Shown piece by piece: positions 18,246-26,670 of a stretch of DNA of 46,442 nucleotides. The notes below the pieces were generated by a model. It had not been told where the DNA came from and did no database searches. It was given only the letters and a program-made list of their open reading frames with translations. Source of the stretch: an uncultured Parabacteroides sp. (lineage in GTDB: Bacteria > Bacteroidota > Bacteroidia > Bacteroidales > Tannerellaceae); assembly GCA_944325335.1 (NCBI GenBank), contig CALUZR010000026.1:1-46442 (forward strand), read 5' to 3'. The translations under genes and the position numbers were made by a program. Positions within the stretch are counted from its first letter, which is position 1; the number at the start of each line of letters is the position of its first letter.

Positions 18246-19643
18246 ATGCAGTCTGATTGTCAAATATTGTGGAAGAAATGCCTTGAGATTATTAAGGACA
18301 ATTTGCCGGAAGAGCAGTTTAACACTTGGTTTCGGCCCATTATTCCTTATTCTTTCAATGAGAAGAATGAGTTCCGAATCTTGGTGCCGTCTAACTTCTT
18401 CGGTGAATATATAGAGGCGAATTTCCAGAAGTTGTTGTTACCTGTGGTTCGACGTGTGATGGGACCAGAGGTGACGTTGATTTACCGCGTAGCTACGGCG
18501 GGAGATGTGACGGATGAAGATGCAATGATGGATTCGCATGCAGAGCCATCGTCCAACAAGGAGATGCCGCATACATCCGTACCGAACTTGTTCGAACAAC
18601 GCCGGGCACCGCAAGACTGGAATTCGTATTTGAATCCAAAGTATAGTTTCGACAACTATTTTGAGGGAACGAGTAATAAAGTTGTTCGTTCGGCCAGCGA
18701 AGCGATTGCCCAGAATCCGGGTAAGACGGCGTTCAATCCGATGTTTATCTTTGGGGCATCGGGCGTAGGAAAGACGCATCTTTGCCACGCGATAGGAAAT
18801 CGGATTCAAGAACTGCATCCCACGAAAAAAGTCTTGTATGTATCGGCTCACCTTTTTGGTACGCAGTTTACAGAAGCGGTGCGGAAGAACAACGTCAATG
18901 ATTTCTTGTATTTCTATCAAGGCGTAGACGTGTTGATTATCGACGATGTGCAAGAATTCATCGGAAAAGACAAAACGCAAAATACATTCTTCCATATATT
19001 CAACCATCTCCACATGTTGAATAAGCAGTTGGTATTGACGTCAGATAAACCACCGGTTGAGTTGCAAGGCATGGAAAAGCGCCTGTTCACTCGCTTGAAG
19101 TGGGGTTTGATTGCCGAATTGGAACATCCGGATTTGGATTTGCGTCGTAAGATTTTGAAGAACAAAATTACGCACGACGGATTGAATGTACCGGAAGATG
19201 TCTTCAATTTCATTGCCGACAATGTGACGGAGAATGTCCGGGATTTGGAAGGAATCTTGGTTTCGTTGATGGCAAATGCCTTGGTAAGCAACAAGGAAAT
19301 CGATCTTTCGCTCACGAAGCGGATAGTAAGCCATTCGGTTCGTTTGGAACAGAAACAACTTTCTGTCCAGTCGATTCAGGAGACCGTTTGCAAGTATTTT
19401 AACTTGGACCAATCTGTTATTCAAACTAATTCGCGCAAACGGGAGATTGTGCAGGCACGCCAGATTACAATGTTTTTGGCAAAGAAATACACAGATTGTT
19501 CCTTTTCGCACATTGGAAAGATTGTGGGAAAGAAGGATCATGCAACGGTACTTCATGCTTGCAAGACAATCAAAGACCAAATGGAGACTAACAAATCGTT
19601 CCGTACGTCGGTTGAGGAAATCGAGAGTCTGTTGAGAAGTTAA
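18246..19643 (+). CDS. dnaA: Chromosomal replication initiator DnaA
   Basis: AAA+ initiator that binds DnaA boxes and opens oriC. 465 residues. Domain I is about 1-80 (ILWKKCLEIIKDNLPEEQFN TWFRPI region), then a short linker (90-125) and domain III with NPKYSFDNYFEG, Walker A GASGVGKT (170-177) and Walker B VLIIDDVQ. Domain IV is the C-terminal DNA-binding helix-turn-helix with the signature CSFSHIGKIVGKKDHATVLH. The length is normal for Bacteroidales. nrdJ begins 35 bp downstream in the same direction, so nucleotide reduction and replication initiation are probably co-transcribed. Confidence 0.98.
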   Translation: MQSDCQILWKKCLEIIKDNLPEEQFNTWFRPIIPYSFNEKNEFRILVPSNFFGEYIEANFQKLLLPVVRRVMGPEVTLIYRVATAGDVTDEDAMMDSHAEPSSNKEMPHTSVPNLFEQRRAPQDWNSYLNPKYSFDNYFEGTSNKVVRSASEAIAQNPGKTAFNPMFIFGASGVGKTHLCHAIGNRIQELHPTKKVLYVSAHLFGTQFTEAVRKNNVNDFLYFYQGVDVLIIDDVQEFIGKDKTQNTFFHIFNHLHMLNKQLVLTSDKPPVELQGMEKRLFTRLKWGLIAELEHPDLDLRRKILKNKITHDGLNVPEDVFNFIADNVTENVRDLEGILVSLMANALVSNKEIDLSLTKRIVSHSVRLEQKQLSVQSIQETVCKYFNLDQSVIQTNSRKREIVQARQITMFLAKKYTDCSFSHIGKIVGKKDHATVLHACKTIKDQMETNKSFRTSVEEIESLLRS

Positions 19644-19678
19644 TTAGAGTATTAATTTAAAGGTAACATATATAAGCC

Positions 19679-22222
19679 GTGGAAAGCAAAGTCTATACAT
19701 TCGATGAAGCTTATAAAGCATCTTTGGATTATTTTACCGGTGACGAATTGGCGGCTAAGGTATGGGTAAACAAATATGCCCTGAAAGATGCTTTTGGGAA
19801 TATATATGAGCAATCTCCTGCAGATATGCATCGTCGTTTGGCGCGAGAAATTGCTCGTATAGAACGTAATTATCCGAATCCGTTGACGGAGCAGGAACTC
19901 TTTGATTTGTTTGACCATTTCCGTTATATCATTCCGCAAGGAAGTCCGATGACGGGAATAGGCAATGATTATCAGGTAGCTTCTTTGTCGAACTGCTTTG
20001 TGATCGGATTGGATGGCCCAGCTGATTCGTATGGGGCTATTATCCGTATTGACGAGGAGCAAGTGCAATTGATGAAACGGCGCGGCGGTGTAGGACATGA
20101 TTTGTCGCATATCCGTCCGAAAGGTTCACCCGTAAAGAACTCAGCATTGACTTCCACAGGGTTGGTTCCGTTTATGGAACGTTATTCCAATTCTACCCGT
20201 GAAGTAGCACAAGACGGGCGCCGAGGCGCATTGATGCTTTCAGTTTCAATCAAACATCCCGACTCGGAATCTTTTATCGATGCAAAAATGATAGAAGGTA
20301 AGGTGACGGGAGCCAATGTCTCTGTGAAGATTGACGATGAATTCATGCAAGCAGCAATAGAAGGTCAATCATATCGTCAACAATATCCGATAGATTCGTC
20401 GGAACCTTTATATACAAAAGAAATAAATGCCGCCGAGTTATGGCGGAAAATCATTCATAATGCGTGGAAATCGGCAGAACCCGGTGTTTTATTCTGGGAT
20501 ACAATTCTGCGCGAATCGGTTCCAGATTCGTATGCCGACTTAGGATTCTGCACGGTGTCGACGAACCCGTGTGGCGAGATTCCGCTTTGTCCGTATGATA
20601 GCTGTCGCTTATTGGCTATTAATCTGTATTCATACGTAGTACATCCATTTACGGCAGATGCTTATTTCGATTTCGATTTGTTTAGAAAACACGTCATCTT
20701 GGCGCAACGCATCATGGATGACATCATTGATTTGGAATCGGAAAAGATAGAATTGATTCTGAAGAAAATCGAAGCCGACCCAGAATCAATGGAAATCAAA
20801 CAACCAGAGCATTATTTGTGGGAGAAAATCCGCCGTAAAACATTAATGGGACGCCGTACAGGAGTCGGTATTACAGCCGAAGGCGATATGCTGGCGGCTT
20901 TAAACCTGCGTTATGGCACAGAAGAGGCTACGGATTTTGCCGAGAAAGTGCAACGTGCGTTGGCATTGGCAGCCTATCGTTCGTCAGTCGAGATGGCGAA
21001 AGAGCGCGGTGCTTTCCAAATATATGATGCTAAGCGGGAAGAGAAGAATCCATTCATCAATCGTTTGCGGGAGGCCGATCCGGAATTGTACACAGATATG
21101 GTACAATATGGACGACGAAACATTGCCTGCTTGACAATCGCCCCCACAGGAACGACCAGCTTGATGACACAGACGACGTCCGGTATCGAACCGGTTTTCT
21201 TGCCCGTTTATAAACGTCGTCGTAAAGTGAATCCGAACGATGCAGACACACGAGTAGACTTTGTAGACGAAACAGGCGATGCATTTGAAGAATATATCGT
21301 GTTCCATCACAAGTTTGTAACCTGGATGCAAGCGCAAGGTTATTCAGTGACGAAGAAATATACGCAAGAAGAGGTCGATAATCTGGTAGCTAAATCACCC
21401 TATTATAAAGCCACCTCAAACGATGTAGATTGGTTGCAAAAGGTGCGGATGCAAGGACGTATTCAGAAATGGGTAGACCATTCCATCAGCGTGACAATCA
21501 ATTTGCCGAGCGACGTAAGCGAAGAGTTGGTCAATGAATTGTATGTTGAAGCTTGGAAGAGCGGATGCAAAGGTTGTACGGTCTATCGCGATGGTTCGCG
21601 TTCGGGCGTTTTGCTGGCGGCCGAGAAGGGAAAGAAGAAGAACGACGATTGCAATTGCATGCAACCACCGGTTATCGTCTCGACCCGTCCGCGTGAATTG
21701 GAAGCCGATGTGGTCCGTTTCCAAAATAATAAAGAGAAATGGATTGCCTTCGTAGGCTTGCTAAACGGACGTCCGTACGAAATCTTCACCGGTCTAGCCG
21801 ACGACGAAGAGGGCATCATGCTTCCGAAGAATATCTCGAAAGGTTCTATCATCAAGAGCTACGACGAGGATGGCAAGAAGCACTACGATTTCCAATTCAA
21901 GAACAAACGCGGCTATAAGATGACCATCGAAGGTTTGGATGGTAAGTTCAATCCGGAATTTTGGAACTATGCCAAACTGATTTCCGGCGTCTTGCGCTAC
22001 GCCATGCCTATCGACCAAGTCATCAAGCTCGTGCAAGGCATGGACTTGAACAATGAATCCATCAATACGTGGAAGAATGGCGTGGAACGCGCCCTAAAGA
22101 AATACTTGCCCAATGGCACGGAAGCCAAAGGTCAAAAATGCCCGAATTGTGGACAAGAAACATTGGTTTACCAAGAAGGTTGCCTGATTTGTACCAATTG
22201 CGGGGCTTCGCGGTGCGGGTAA
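19679..22222 (+). CDS. nrdJ: Adenosylcobalamin-dependent (class II) ribonucleotide reductase
   Basis: Reduces ribonucleotides to deoxyribonucleotides using a B12-derived radical, independent of oxygen. 847 residues with a GTG start (ESKVYTFDEAYKASL). Active-site features are SNCFVIG with redox Cys106, STNPCGEIPL with the radical-site Cys298 and Glu300, and APTGTTSLM. The C-terminus carries a zinc-ribbon-like CPNCGQE...CTNCGASRCG (about 820-847), which supplies the Cys pair that re-reduces the active site. It follows dnaA by 35 bp. The B12 requirement makes the host dependent on cobalamin synthesis or uptake unless other reductase classes exist elsewhere. Confidence 0.95.
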   Translation: MESKVYTFDEAYKASLDYFTGDELAAKVWVNKYALKDAFGNIYEQSPADMHRRLAREIARIERNYPNPLTEQELFDLFDHFRYIIPQGSPMTGIGNDYQVASLSNCFVIGLDGPADSYGAIIRIDEEQVQLMKRRGGVGHDLSHIRPKGSPVKNSALTSTGLVPFMERYSNSTREVAQDGRRGALMLSVSIKHPDSESFIDAKMIEGKVTGANVSVKIDDEFMQAAIEGQSYRQQYPIDSSEPLYTKEINAAELWRKIIHNAWKSAEPGVLFWDTILRESVPDSYADLGFCTVSTNPCGEIPLCPYDSCRLLAINLYSYVVHPFTADAYFDFDLFRKHVILAQRIMDDIIDLESEKIELILKKIEADPESMEIKQPEHYLWEKIRRKTLMGRRTGVGITAEGDMLAALNLRYGTEEATDFAEKVQRALALAAYRSSVEMAKERGAFQIYDAKREEKNPFINRLREADPELYTDMVQYGRRNIACLTIAPTGTTSLMTQTTSGIEPVFLPVYKRRRKVNPNDADTRVDFVDETGDAFEEYIVFHHKFVTWMQAQGYSVTKKYTQEEVDNLVAKSPYYKATSNDVDWLQKVRMQGRIQKWVDHSISVTINLPSDVSEELVNELYVEAWKSGCKGCTVYRDGSRSGVLLAAEKGKKKNDDCNCMQPPVIVSTRPRELEADVVRFQNNKEKWIAFVGLLNGRPYEIFTGLADDEEGIMLPKNISKGSIIKSYDEDGKKHYDFQFKNKRGYKMTIEGLDGKFNPEFWNYAKLISGVLRYAMPIDQVIKLVQGMDLNNESINTWKNGVERALKKYLPNGTEAKGQKCPNCGQETLVYQEGCLICTNCGASRCG

Positions 22223-22248
22223 AGTAAGGTTATTAAATAAAAAAACAG

Positions 22249-22284
22249 ATGGCTCACAAAAGGATAAAATCTGATGTGAGCCAT
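22249..22284. other. Perfect 10-bp hairpin after nrdJ
   Basis: ATGGCTCACA (22249-22258) and TGTGAGCCAT (22275-22284) are perfect complements with a 16-base loop, 26 bp after the nrdJ stop. The T-tract that would make it a terminator lies on the minus-strand side, although nearby genes are on the plus strand. The ATG in its left arm is in frame with the next gene, but the signal peptide shows that the gene begins at 22315. Confidence 0.6.
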
Positions 22285-22314
22285 TTGGCATATATAAAGT
22301 CAAAAGAAAATATC

Positions 22315-23502
22315 ATGAAAGAAAGAGTAAAAGAAGTGAGTTTTTTAGTGGTAGGTTTGAGTGTTTTATTTCTTTTGTCGTGTTCAGGAAAGAGAGACGC
22401 GGAAAATGAAAAGAAATCCTATACGTATGAATTGCATCAAACCGGAAATATAAAATCTTTTCCACTGGATGCAGAAACACGTTATAATGCCTTTTATTTG
22501 TATGCATTTGAAGATAAGGGAAAAGCATATTTGTCTTTCTTAAATTATCGGACCAATCAAATCTTGTTTTACGATTTGAATACTTGCAAATTCTTGTTCA
22601 AAACAGAATTGGATAAAGAAGGGCCTAATGGCATTGGCCTTGCATCTGGATATTATATCCAGGATTTTAATCATATATACATCTCTTCGTATGCCTATTC
22701 AGGTTTGATGAAAGTAGATACAAGTAAACAGATTGTACAGAAAATACCTTACAAAAAGACCACGCAAGGATATAATATCGTTCCCTCGTATGCGCCCTCT
22801 TCGCATCCTTATGATGCTCCCGTCCAAATAGGAAGCCGTATCTATATCACGCAATCGGCAGCCAATCACATTTATCCCAGCGAAAGGACACCAGTTTCTG
22901 TGTCTATCGACACGGTTTCGTGGGAATATGATTCGCTTCCCTTCACTTATGGTGATGCCCTGTCTGAAGCGCAATTGGCTGCTCCTGAAACGTATTGTAG
23001 CCGTATTTTTGATGGTAAAAATTTCATATATTCATTTTGCGTTGAACCTGATATCTTTGTCGCATCCATCGACCATAAACAAATACAAAGAATAGACGTT
23101 GAAAGCCAGTATATTCGCGATATTCCTTTGGATAGGTATCCAGACGATATGGAAAAAGGTGCGCGAATGAATTTGGAAGTAGCTCGTTATGGCGATTTAA
23201 TCTATGACAAATATAGAAATGTGTATTATAGGTTTGCGTATCCATCTACAAGTCTGGATATGGACACGAAATGGATAGGAAAATCGGTTTATGGCCGGGA
23301 AAAATGTTCAATCATTATTCTGGATAAAGAATTCAATATCATAGGCGAAACATTATTACCCGAAGGAGTTTATAATTCTTACGTATTTTTTATTGATAAA
23401 GCCGGGCTTTATATCAGCAAAGACTATCAAATGAACTACGATCAGTCAGAAGATTTTATGATATTTGAGCTGTTTGAATTAACAAAATCAGCCAAAAGTT
23501 GA
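22315..23502 (+). CDS. DUF4221-like beta-propeller lipoprotein
   Basis: A 395-residue exported protein. I place the start at 22315 (MKERVKEVSFLVVGLSVLFL), since this gives a clean signal peptide with lipobox LLSCSG (Cys at about residue 24). An in-frame ATG at 22249 lies inside a hairpin and would add a charged, non-signal extension. The body is a series of WD/TolB-like blades (ILFYDLNTCKFLFKTELD, GLMKVDTSKQIVQKIPY, CSIIILDKEFNIIGETLLPE). DUF4221-type proteins are common in Bacteroidales, with no known function. It is first of three propeller lipoproteins in a row. Its A/T content is higher than that of nrdJ, hinting at accessory origin. Confidence 0.78.
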   Translation: MKERVKEVSFLVVGLSVLFLLSCSGKRDAENEKKSYTYELHQTGNIKSFPLDAETRYNAFYLYAFEDKGKAYLSFLNYRTNQILFYDLNTCKFLFKTELDKEGPNGIGLASGYYIQDFNHIYISSYAYSGLMKVDTSKQIVQKIPYKKTTQGYNIVPSYAPSSHPYDAPVQIGSRIYITQSAANHIYPSERTPVSVSIDTVSWEYDSLPFTYGDALSEAQLAAPETYCSRIFDGKNFIYSFCVEPDIFVASIDHKQIQRIDVESQYIRDIPLDRYPDDMEKGARMNLEVARYGDLIYDKYRNVYYRFAYPSTSLDMDTKWIGKSVYGREKCSIIILDKEFNIIGETLLPEGVYNSYVFFIDKAGLYISKDYQMNYDQSEDFMIFELFELTKSAKS

Positions 23503-23535
23503 TGTTATGGCCTTGGTAATGCTAACAAGACACCC

Positions 23536-23628
23536 GGAGGAGTACTCCTCCGCCTGCCACACTAACGTTACTACGGGTGCCGTAGGAGTATTGCTCCGGA
23601 TGCCATAGGAACGTTGCTCCGGGTGGCG
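23536..23628. repeat. 23-bp array, 4 units (array 5a)
   Basis: Units begin at about 23536, 23559, 23582 and 23605. Palindrome centres fall at 23543.5, 23566.5, 23589.5 and 23612.5, exactly 23 bp apart. The first unit is a perfect 16-bp palindrome GGAGGAGTACTCCTCC; others carry AACGTT or GTAT cores. Here the 8-bp spacer is conserved (CGGRTGSC in three units), unlike arrays 3 and 9. It starts 33 bp after the preceding stop. Confidence 0.82.
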
Positions 23629-23638
23629 GAGGAAAAAC

Positions 23639-23690
23639 ATAGTTAAGGATGATGGAAAACATAGTTATAAACAAGTAGAAATATAGTTAT
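23639..23690. repeat. 22-bp array, 3 units, reversed core (array 5b)
   Basis: ATAGTTA occurs at 23639, 23661 and 23683, exactly 22 bp apart; it is the reverse complement of the ATAACTAT core of arrays 1 and 2. A fourth similar word ATCGTTAT lies in phase at 23705, already inside the next gene. It follows array 5a directly. Confidence 0.75.
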
Positions 23691-23692
23691 CA

Positions 23693-24826
23693 ATGAAAAG
23701 GAATATCGTTATCATGGGGAGCGTTTTCATGGCCGTTTCCCTCATCCTTTTGATGGGAAGTTGCTATTCTCAGAAAAGAGAGAGAAAACAGAATGTAGTT
23801 CATTTTGCGGATGTACAATCGGACGAATGGTTATCACGAATACAATGCAAATTTATTCCGTTGGAGACGAACGATAGTTGTTTAATTGCGTATATAAATG
23901 AAGCGGTATTTACATCTTCGCGAATTTTTATTATTGATACACAAAACAGGGTGTACGAGTTTGATATTTCTGGCAAATTTATCGCGCAAGTATGTGAGGT
24001 GGGAGATGCACCAGGCGATTGTTCGATTCCCAAAAGTTTGCATGTAGACGAAGAGAAACAAGAACTTATAGTGGCAGATATTGGGAAAGCTAAGTTACTT
24101 TATTTTGATTTGAATACATTGGCTTATAAACAGGGTCGACAGATGGATTATTTTGGAGAATGCGCTTGGTTTCCTGATGGCGATATTGTATGGGTGAGCG
24201 GTGAAAGTTTTGAGACACCGAAGCGAGAAAAGTATCGTGTCAAGTTTACTGATTCGGAAGGAAACCTGAAGAAGTATGACATGCCTGTTTCTTACGAACC
24301 TCAATATACTTTTTCTTCTGGTACCTACTTCTATACATTAAATGGAAATGTATATTTGAATCTTCCTTTTACCCCAACTATTTATAAAATGGATGAGGAC
24401 GGATGCGAAGAATCCTATACAATTTCTGTAGAAGGACACACGTTTGCTCCGATGGATTGGTTGAAAGCAAATGCAGAAGAAAATTATTATAGAGCAATTA
24501 CTAAATCGGACTATATCAATACATTTAATGTAAAAGAAACAGACCATTTCATCAGCCTTGTTTTCTTAGAACGTGGAAAACCTTATGTCGGATTTTATAA
24601 TAAAGAGACGGAAGAAAGTATTTTGTATGAAGGCGTGGATTTTATGGAGAAAACCTCTTTAGAAGGTATTGGGAAAGTAATTACGACGCATGGATATTAT
24701 TTCCTATCCGTTATAGAATCAGATGCTTTATTAGAACAAGGAACTTCAAATAAAGAGCTGAGAGAAATAGCTTCGGAATTAGAACCAGAGAGTAATCCTA
24801 TATTGTGTTTATTTAAATTTGAGTGA
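23693..24826 (+). CDS. Six-bladed beta-propeller lipoprotein
   Basis: A 377-residue exported protein with signal peptide MKRNIVIMGSVFMAVSLILL and lipobox MGSC (Cys at about 24). It starts with the family opening VHFADVQSDEWLSRIQCKFI PLETN and blades such as RIFIIDTQNRVYEFDISG and IPKSLHVDEEKQELIVADIG. The 6-bladed propeller (DUF5128-like) family is frequent in gut Bacteroidales; its ligands are unknown. It ends 1 bp before the next gene, which encodes another propeller, so the pair is an operon. The start codon lies inside the phase of the preceding 22-bp array. Confidence 0.8.
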   Translation: MKRNIVIMGSVFMAVSLILLMGSCYSQKRERKQNVVHFADVQSDEWLSRIQCKFIPLETNDSCLIAYINEAVFTSSRIFIIDTQNRVYEFDISGKFIAQVCEVGDAPGDCSIPKSLHVDEEKQELIVADIGKAKLLYFDLNTLAYKQGRQMDYFGECAWFPDGDIVWVSGESFETPKREKYRVKFTDSEGNLKKYDMPVSYEPQYTFSSGTYFYTLNGNVYLNLPFTPTIYKMDEDGCEESYTISVEGHTFAPMDWLKANAEENYYRAITKSDYINTFNVKETDHFISLVFLERGKPYVGFYNKETEESILYEGVDFMEKTSLEGIGKVITTHGYYFLSVIESDALLEQGTSNKELREIASELEPESNPILCLFKFE

Positions 24827-24827
24827 T

Positions 24828-25304
24828 ATGAGAACATTAATGTCTATTTTACTTTTAGGAGTATGGCTGACCAGTTGCCAACAAGAGAAACAAATAGAAC
24901 GGCAAGTGCTTTCTTTGGATAAAACAGCAACAATACTTCAAGGGAAATCTTTGTTTAAAGCCGATTCTAATCATTACTTTTACGACATAAAGTCTGCTTG
25001 GAATTATTTGGCATTCTTGGATGATTCTTGCCAAACAGTTCTTTCCGTTTATGCGAAAGACAACATCCAACAACCCGTTTTTACTGCGCTTCGTGGTCGA
25101 AAAAAAGGAGAATTACAGAAACCTCATTTTCGTCAAGAAGTAACGGAAGAAAACGGTTTCCTTTTGGTCAATGATAATTCGCGATATATGAAATTATACG
25201 CTGAAAATGGAGATTGGATTTTACAACAAGAGGAAGATTGGTTTAATGTAAAAAACAGCTTTTATTTTAATCGGACAGAAAAAGAGCTATATGCCGTTCC
25301 TTGA
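24828..25304 (+). CDS. BF3164/TolB-like lipoprotein, N-terminal part (frameshifted gene)
   Basis: A 158-residue fragment that opens with MRTLMSILLLGVWLTSCQQE, a lipoprotein signal with lipobox LTSC. The ATG lies 1 bp after the upstream stop. The remainder is propeller-like (YDIKSAWNYLAFLDDSCQTV, ARG-Lys rich then GFLLVNDNSRYMKLY). It stops at TGA within RTEKELYAVP, and the next frame (+1) continues with LEFPYKDTDERT as if nothing were missing. Joined, the two parts give about 333 residues, the size expected of a BF3164-family TolB-like propeller. Either the gene is broken, the base count is a sequence error, or a +1 slip occurs at CCT-TGA. Confidence 0.72.
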   Translation: MRTLMSILLLGVWLTSCQQEKQIERQVLSLDKTATILQGKSLFKADSNHYFYDIKSAWNYLAFLDDSCQTVLSVYAKDNIQQPVFTALRGRKKGELQKPHFRQEVTEENGFLLVNDNSRYMKLYAENGDWILQQEEDWFNVKNSFYFNRTEKELYAVP

Positions 25305-25830
25305 ATTTCCATATAAAGACACAGACGAACGGACTATTCAAAATCGATTACGCGGGATGGCTTATCAAGGTCCGTTGAGTTTTAATCCTTCCTGCGACCG
25401 TTTTGTTTATTCACCCAGCACTGGCGATATTATCCATTTTTATGCGATCGAGGGCGACGAAGTGCATGTTGTTTCCCGATTGGAAAAAGCGTATCCGCGT
25501 TATATCCCGGAAGAGGGTACGGACGGCGCGATTTCAGCGGCAATTTCCCGTTCGGAGAAATTCAGTTATATCGCATCGACGGCTACAGATCGTTATGTAT
25601 ATTTATTGTATTCAGGTGCGGTATTCGAGGATTTGATAAAAGAGGGAAAAATGAATTCCGGACAGACCGTGTTTGTTTATAATTGGAAAGGAGAAAAGCT
25701 CCGATCGTTTGCCTTGGATGTAGATTGTCAGCAAATTTGTGTAAGTACGGACGACGGCACACTTTATGCCATTGCCGAAAATCCAGAGCCGGAGCTGGTT
25801 CGTTTTGATATTTCTCCGTGGCAAAAGTAA
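25291..25830 (+). CDS. BF3164/TolB-like lipoprotein, C-terminal part (frameshifted gene)
   Basis: A 179-residue open frame in +1 relative to the preceding fragment, overlapping it by 14 bases. It begins MPFLEFPYKDTDERT but has no signal peptide. The content is typical TolB-like propeller sequence (GPLSFNPSCDRFVYSPSTGD, TDRYVYLLYSGAVFEDLIKE, TVFVYNWKGEKLRSFALDVD), ending VRFDISPWQK. It is the downstream half of the gene that begins at 24828. The internal ATG is probably not a natural start. It ends only 2 bp from the facing bactofilin stop codon. Confidence 0.72.
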   Translation: MPFLEFPYKDTDERTIQNRLRGMAYQGPLSFNPSCDRFVYSPSTGDIIHFYAIEGDEVHVVSRLEKAYPRYIPEEGTDGAISAAISRSEKFSYIASTATDRYVYLLYSGAVFEDLIKEGKMNSGQTVFVYNWKGEKLRSFALDVDCQQICVSTDDGTLYAIAENPEPELVRFDISPWQK

Positions 25831-25832
25831 AT

Positions 25833-26195
25833 TCAAATCCCTTCCTCCCGCATCCGGCAATTTCCATCAAACTGCGCGCCAGCTTCAACCTCGAGCGTCT
25901 GTGTGCGGATGTCGCCCGTGATGCGTGCAGTAGCTTTGAGCGTCAGATGATTGTCGGTTTGGATAGTACCCATAATTTCCCCGTGTATTTCGGCGTTTTG
26001 GCAACGGATATTCCCTGTAATCGATCCTTTTTGCCCGACTACGATTTTCCCACTGCACGTGATGTCGCCCTCCACGCGCCCATCCAGACGGAAATCAGAC
26101 TCGCTCGTGATGTTCCCTTTCACAAAACTTCCGGCAGCCATGGCGTTGTGGAGGCCGCTGCCCGTTTGTTCTTCTTTTTGCTTGCCCATTATCAT
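25833..26195 (-). CDS. Bactofilin
   Basis: A polymer-forming cytoskeletal protein of about 120 residues (DUF583). The core repeats a beta-helical rung of about 17 residues: GSFVKGNITSESDFRLDG, RVEGDITCSGKIVVGQKG, SITGNIRCQNAEIHGEI, MGTIQTDNHLTLKATA, RITGDIRTQTLEVEAGA. The short polar N-terminus (GKQKEEQTGSG) is normal. I choose the ATG at 26195 (26189 is equally possible). An in-frame TTG at 26216 falls inside the -7 motif TAACTTTGC (26221-26213) and is unlikely to be the start. Bactofilins build filaments at the membrane that shape cells or localise wall enzymes. Confidence 0.88.
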   Translation of the reverse strand: MIMGKQKEEQTGSGLHNAMAAGSFVKGNITSESDFRLDGRVEGDITCSGKIVVGQKGSITGNIRCQNAEIHGEIMGTIQTDNHLTLKATARITGDIRTQTLEVEAGAQFDGNCRMREEGI

Positions 26196-26212
26196 ATCTA
26201 TTTCGTTTTCGT

Positions 26213-26221
26213 GCAAAGTTA
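26213..26221 (-). promoter_or_regulatory. -7 element of the bactofilin promoter
   Basis: The minus strand reads TAACTTTGC, a full match to TAnnTTTG(C), 18 bp upstream of the ATG at 26195. This decides against the earlier TTG start. No clear TTG was seen at the -33 position. Confidence 0.5.
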
Positions 26222-26287
26222 GGATTAAATTTGGGTTATCTCGCGTAATTGTATTATTTTTACGGCTTAGTTAAAATAGGTAATCAA

Positions 26288-26641
26288 ATGAAGATTGAGA
26301 TCGAATTGAAGTCCATGAAGTTTTATGCATTTCATGGTGTGGCGCCGCAAGAGCGGACAGTCGGGAACCGGTTTGTAGTAGATGTCTGGCTGACGGCGGA
26401 CGTGGGCCGGGCGACGGAGAGCGACCGCCTAGAGGACACAGTGAATTATGCCGAAGTATATGACATAGTGAAGAAGGAAATGGAACAGCCCTCGCAATTG
26501 CTCGAAGCCGTGGCAGGGCGCATCGTGCGGGCATTACGCGGCCGTTTTCCCCGTATCTTGCAGGCCAAGGTGAAGGTTGCGAAACGGAATCCGCCTTTTG
26601 GGGGCGATGTGGAAAGCGCAGCGGTGACGTTGGAATTGTGA
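26288..26641 (+). CDS. folB: Dihydroneopterin aldolase
   Basis: Folate pathway enzyme converting dihydroneopterin to 6-hydroxymethyl-dihydropterin and glycolaldehyde. 117 residues from the ATG at 26288 (MKIEIELKSMKFYAFHGV), the normal FolB length; an in-frame upstream ATG at 26249 would add an unlikely hydrophobic tail. Motifs seen: FYAFHGVAPQERTVGNRFVV (with the catalytic Glu), EDTVNYAEVYDIVK, SQLLEAVAGRIVRAL and VKVAKRNPPFGGD with the catalytic Lys region. It is transcribed alone or with what follows; the 41-bp array begins 29 bp after its stop. Confidence 0.93.
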   Translation: MKIEIELKSMKFYAFHGVAPQERTVGNRFVVDVWLTADVGRATESDRLEDTVNYAEVYDIVKKEMEQPSQLLEAVAGRIVRALRGRFPRILQAKVKVAKRNPPFGGDVESAAVTLEL

Positions 26642-26670
26642 AAATAATACCATCGGAGATTCCCGCTGAC

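Noticed and set aside
22249..22314. Upstream ATG for the DUF4221-like gene
   Set aside because: It lies within a hairpin arm and would place a charged stretch before a clear lipoprotein signal that starts at 22315.
24819..24827. TTG start for the TolB-like gene at 24819
   Set aside because: The ATG at 24828 gives the standard signal peptide and directly follows the upstream stop.
26196..26216. TTG start for bactofilin at 26216
   Set aside because: The codon overlaps the -7 element TAACTTTGC, so it should not be in the transcript; ATG at 26195 or 26189 fits.
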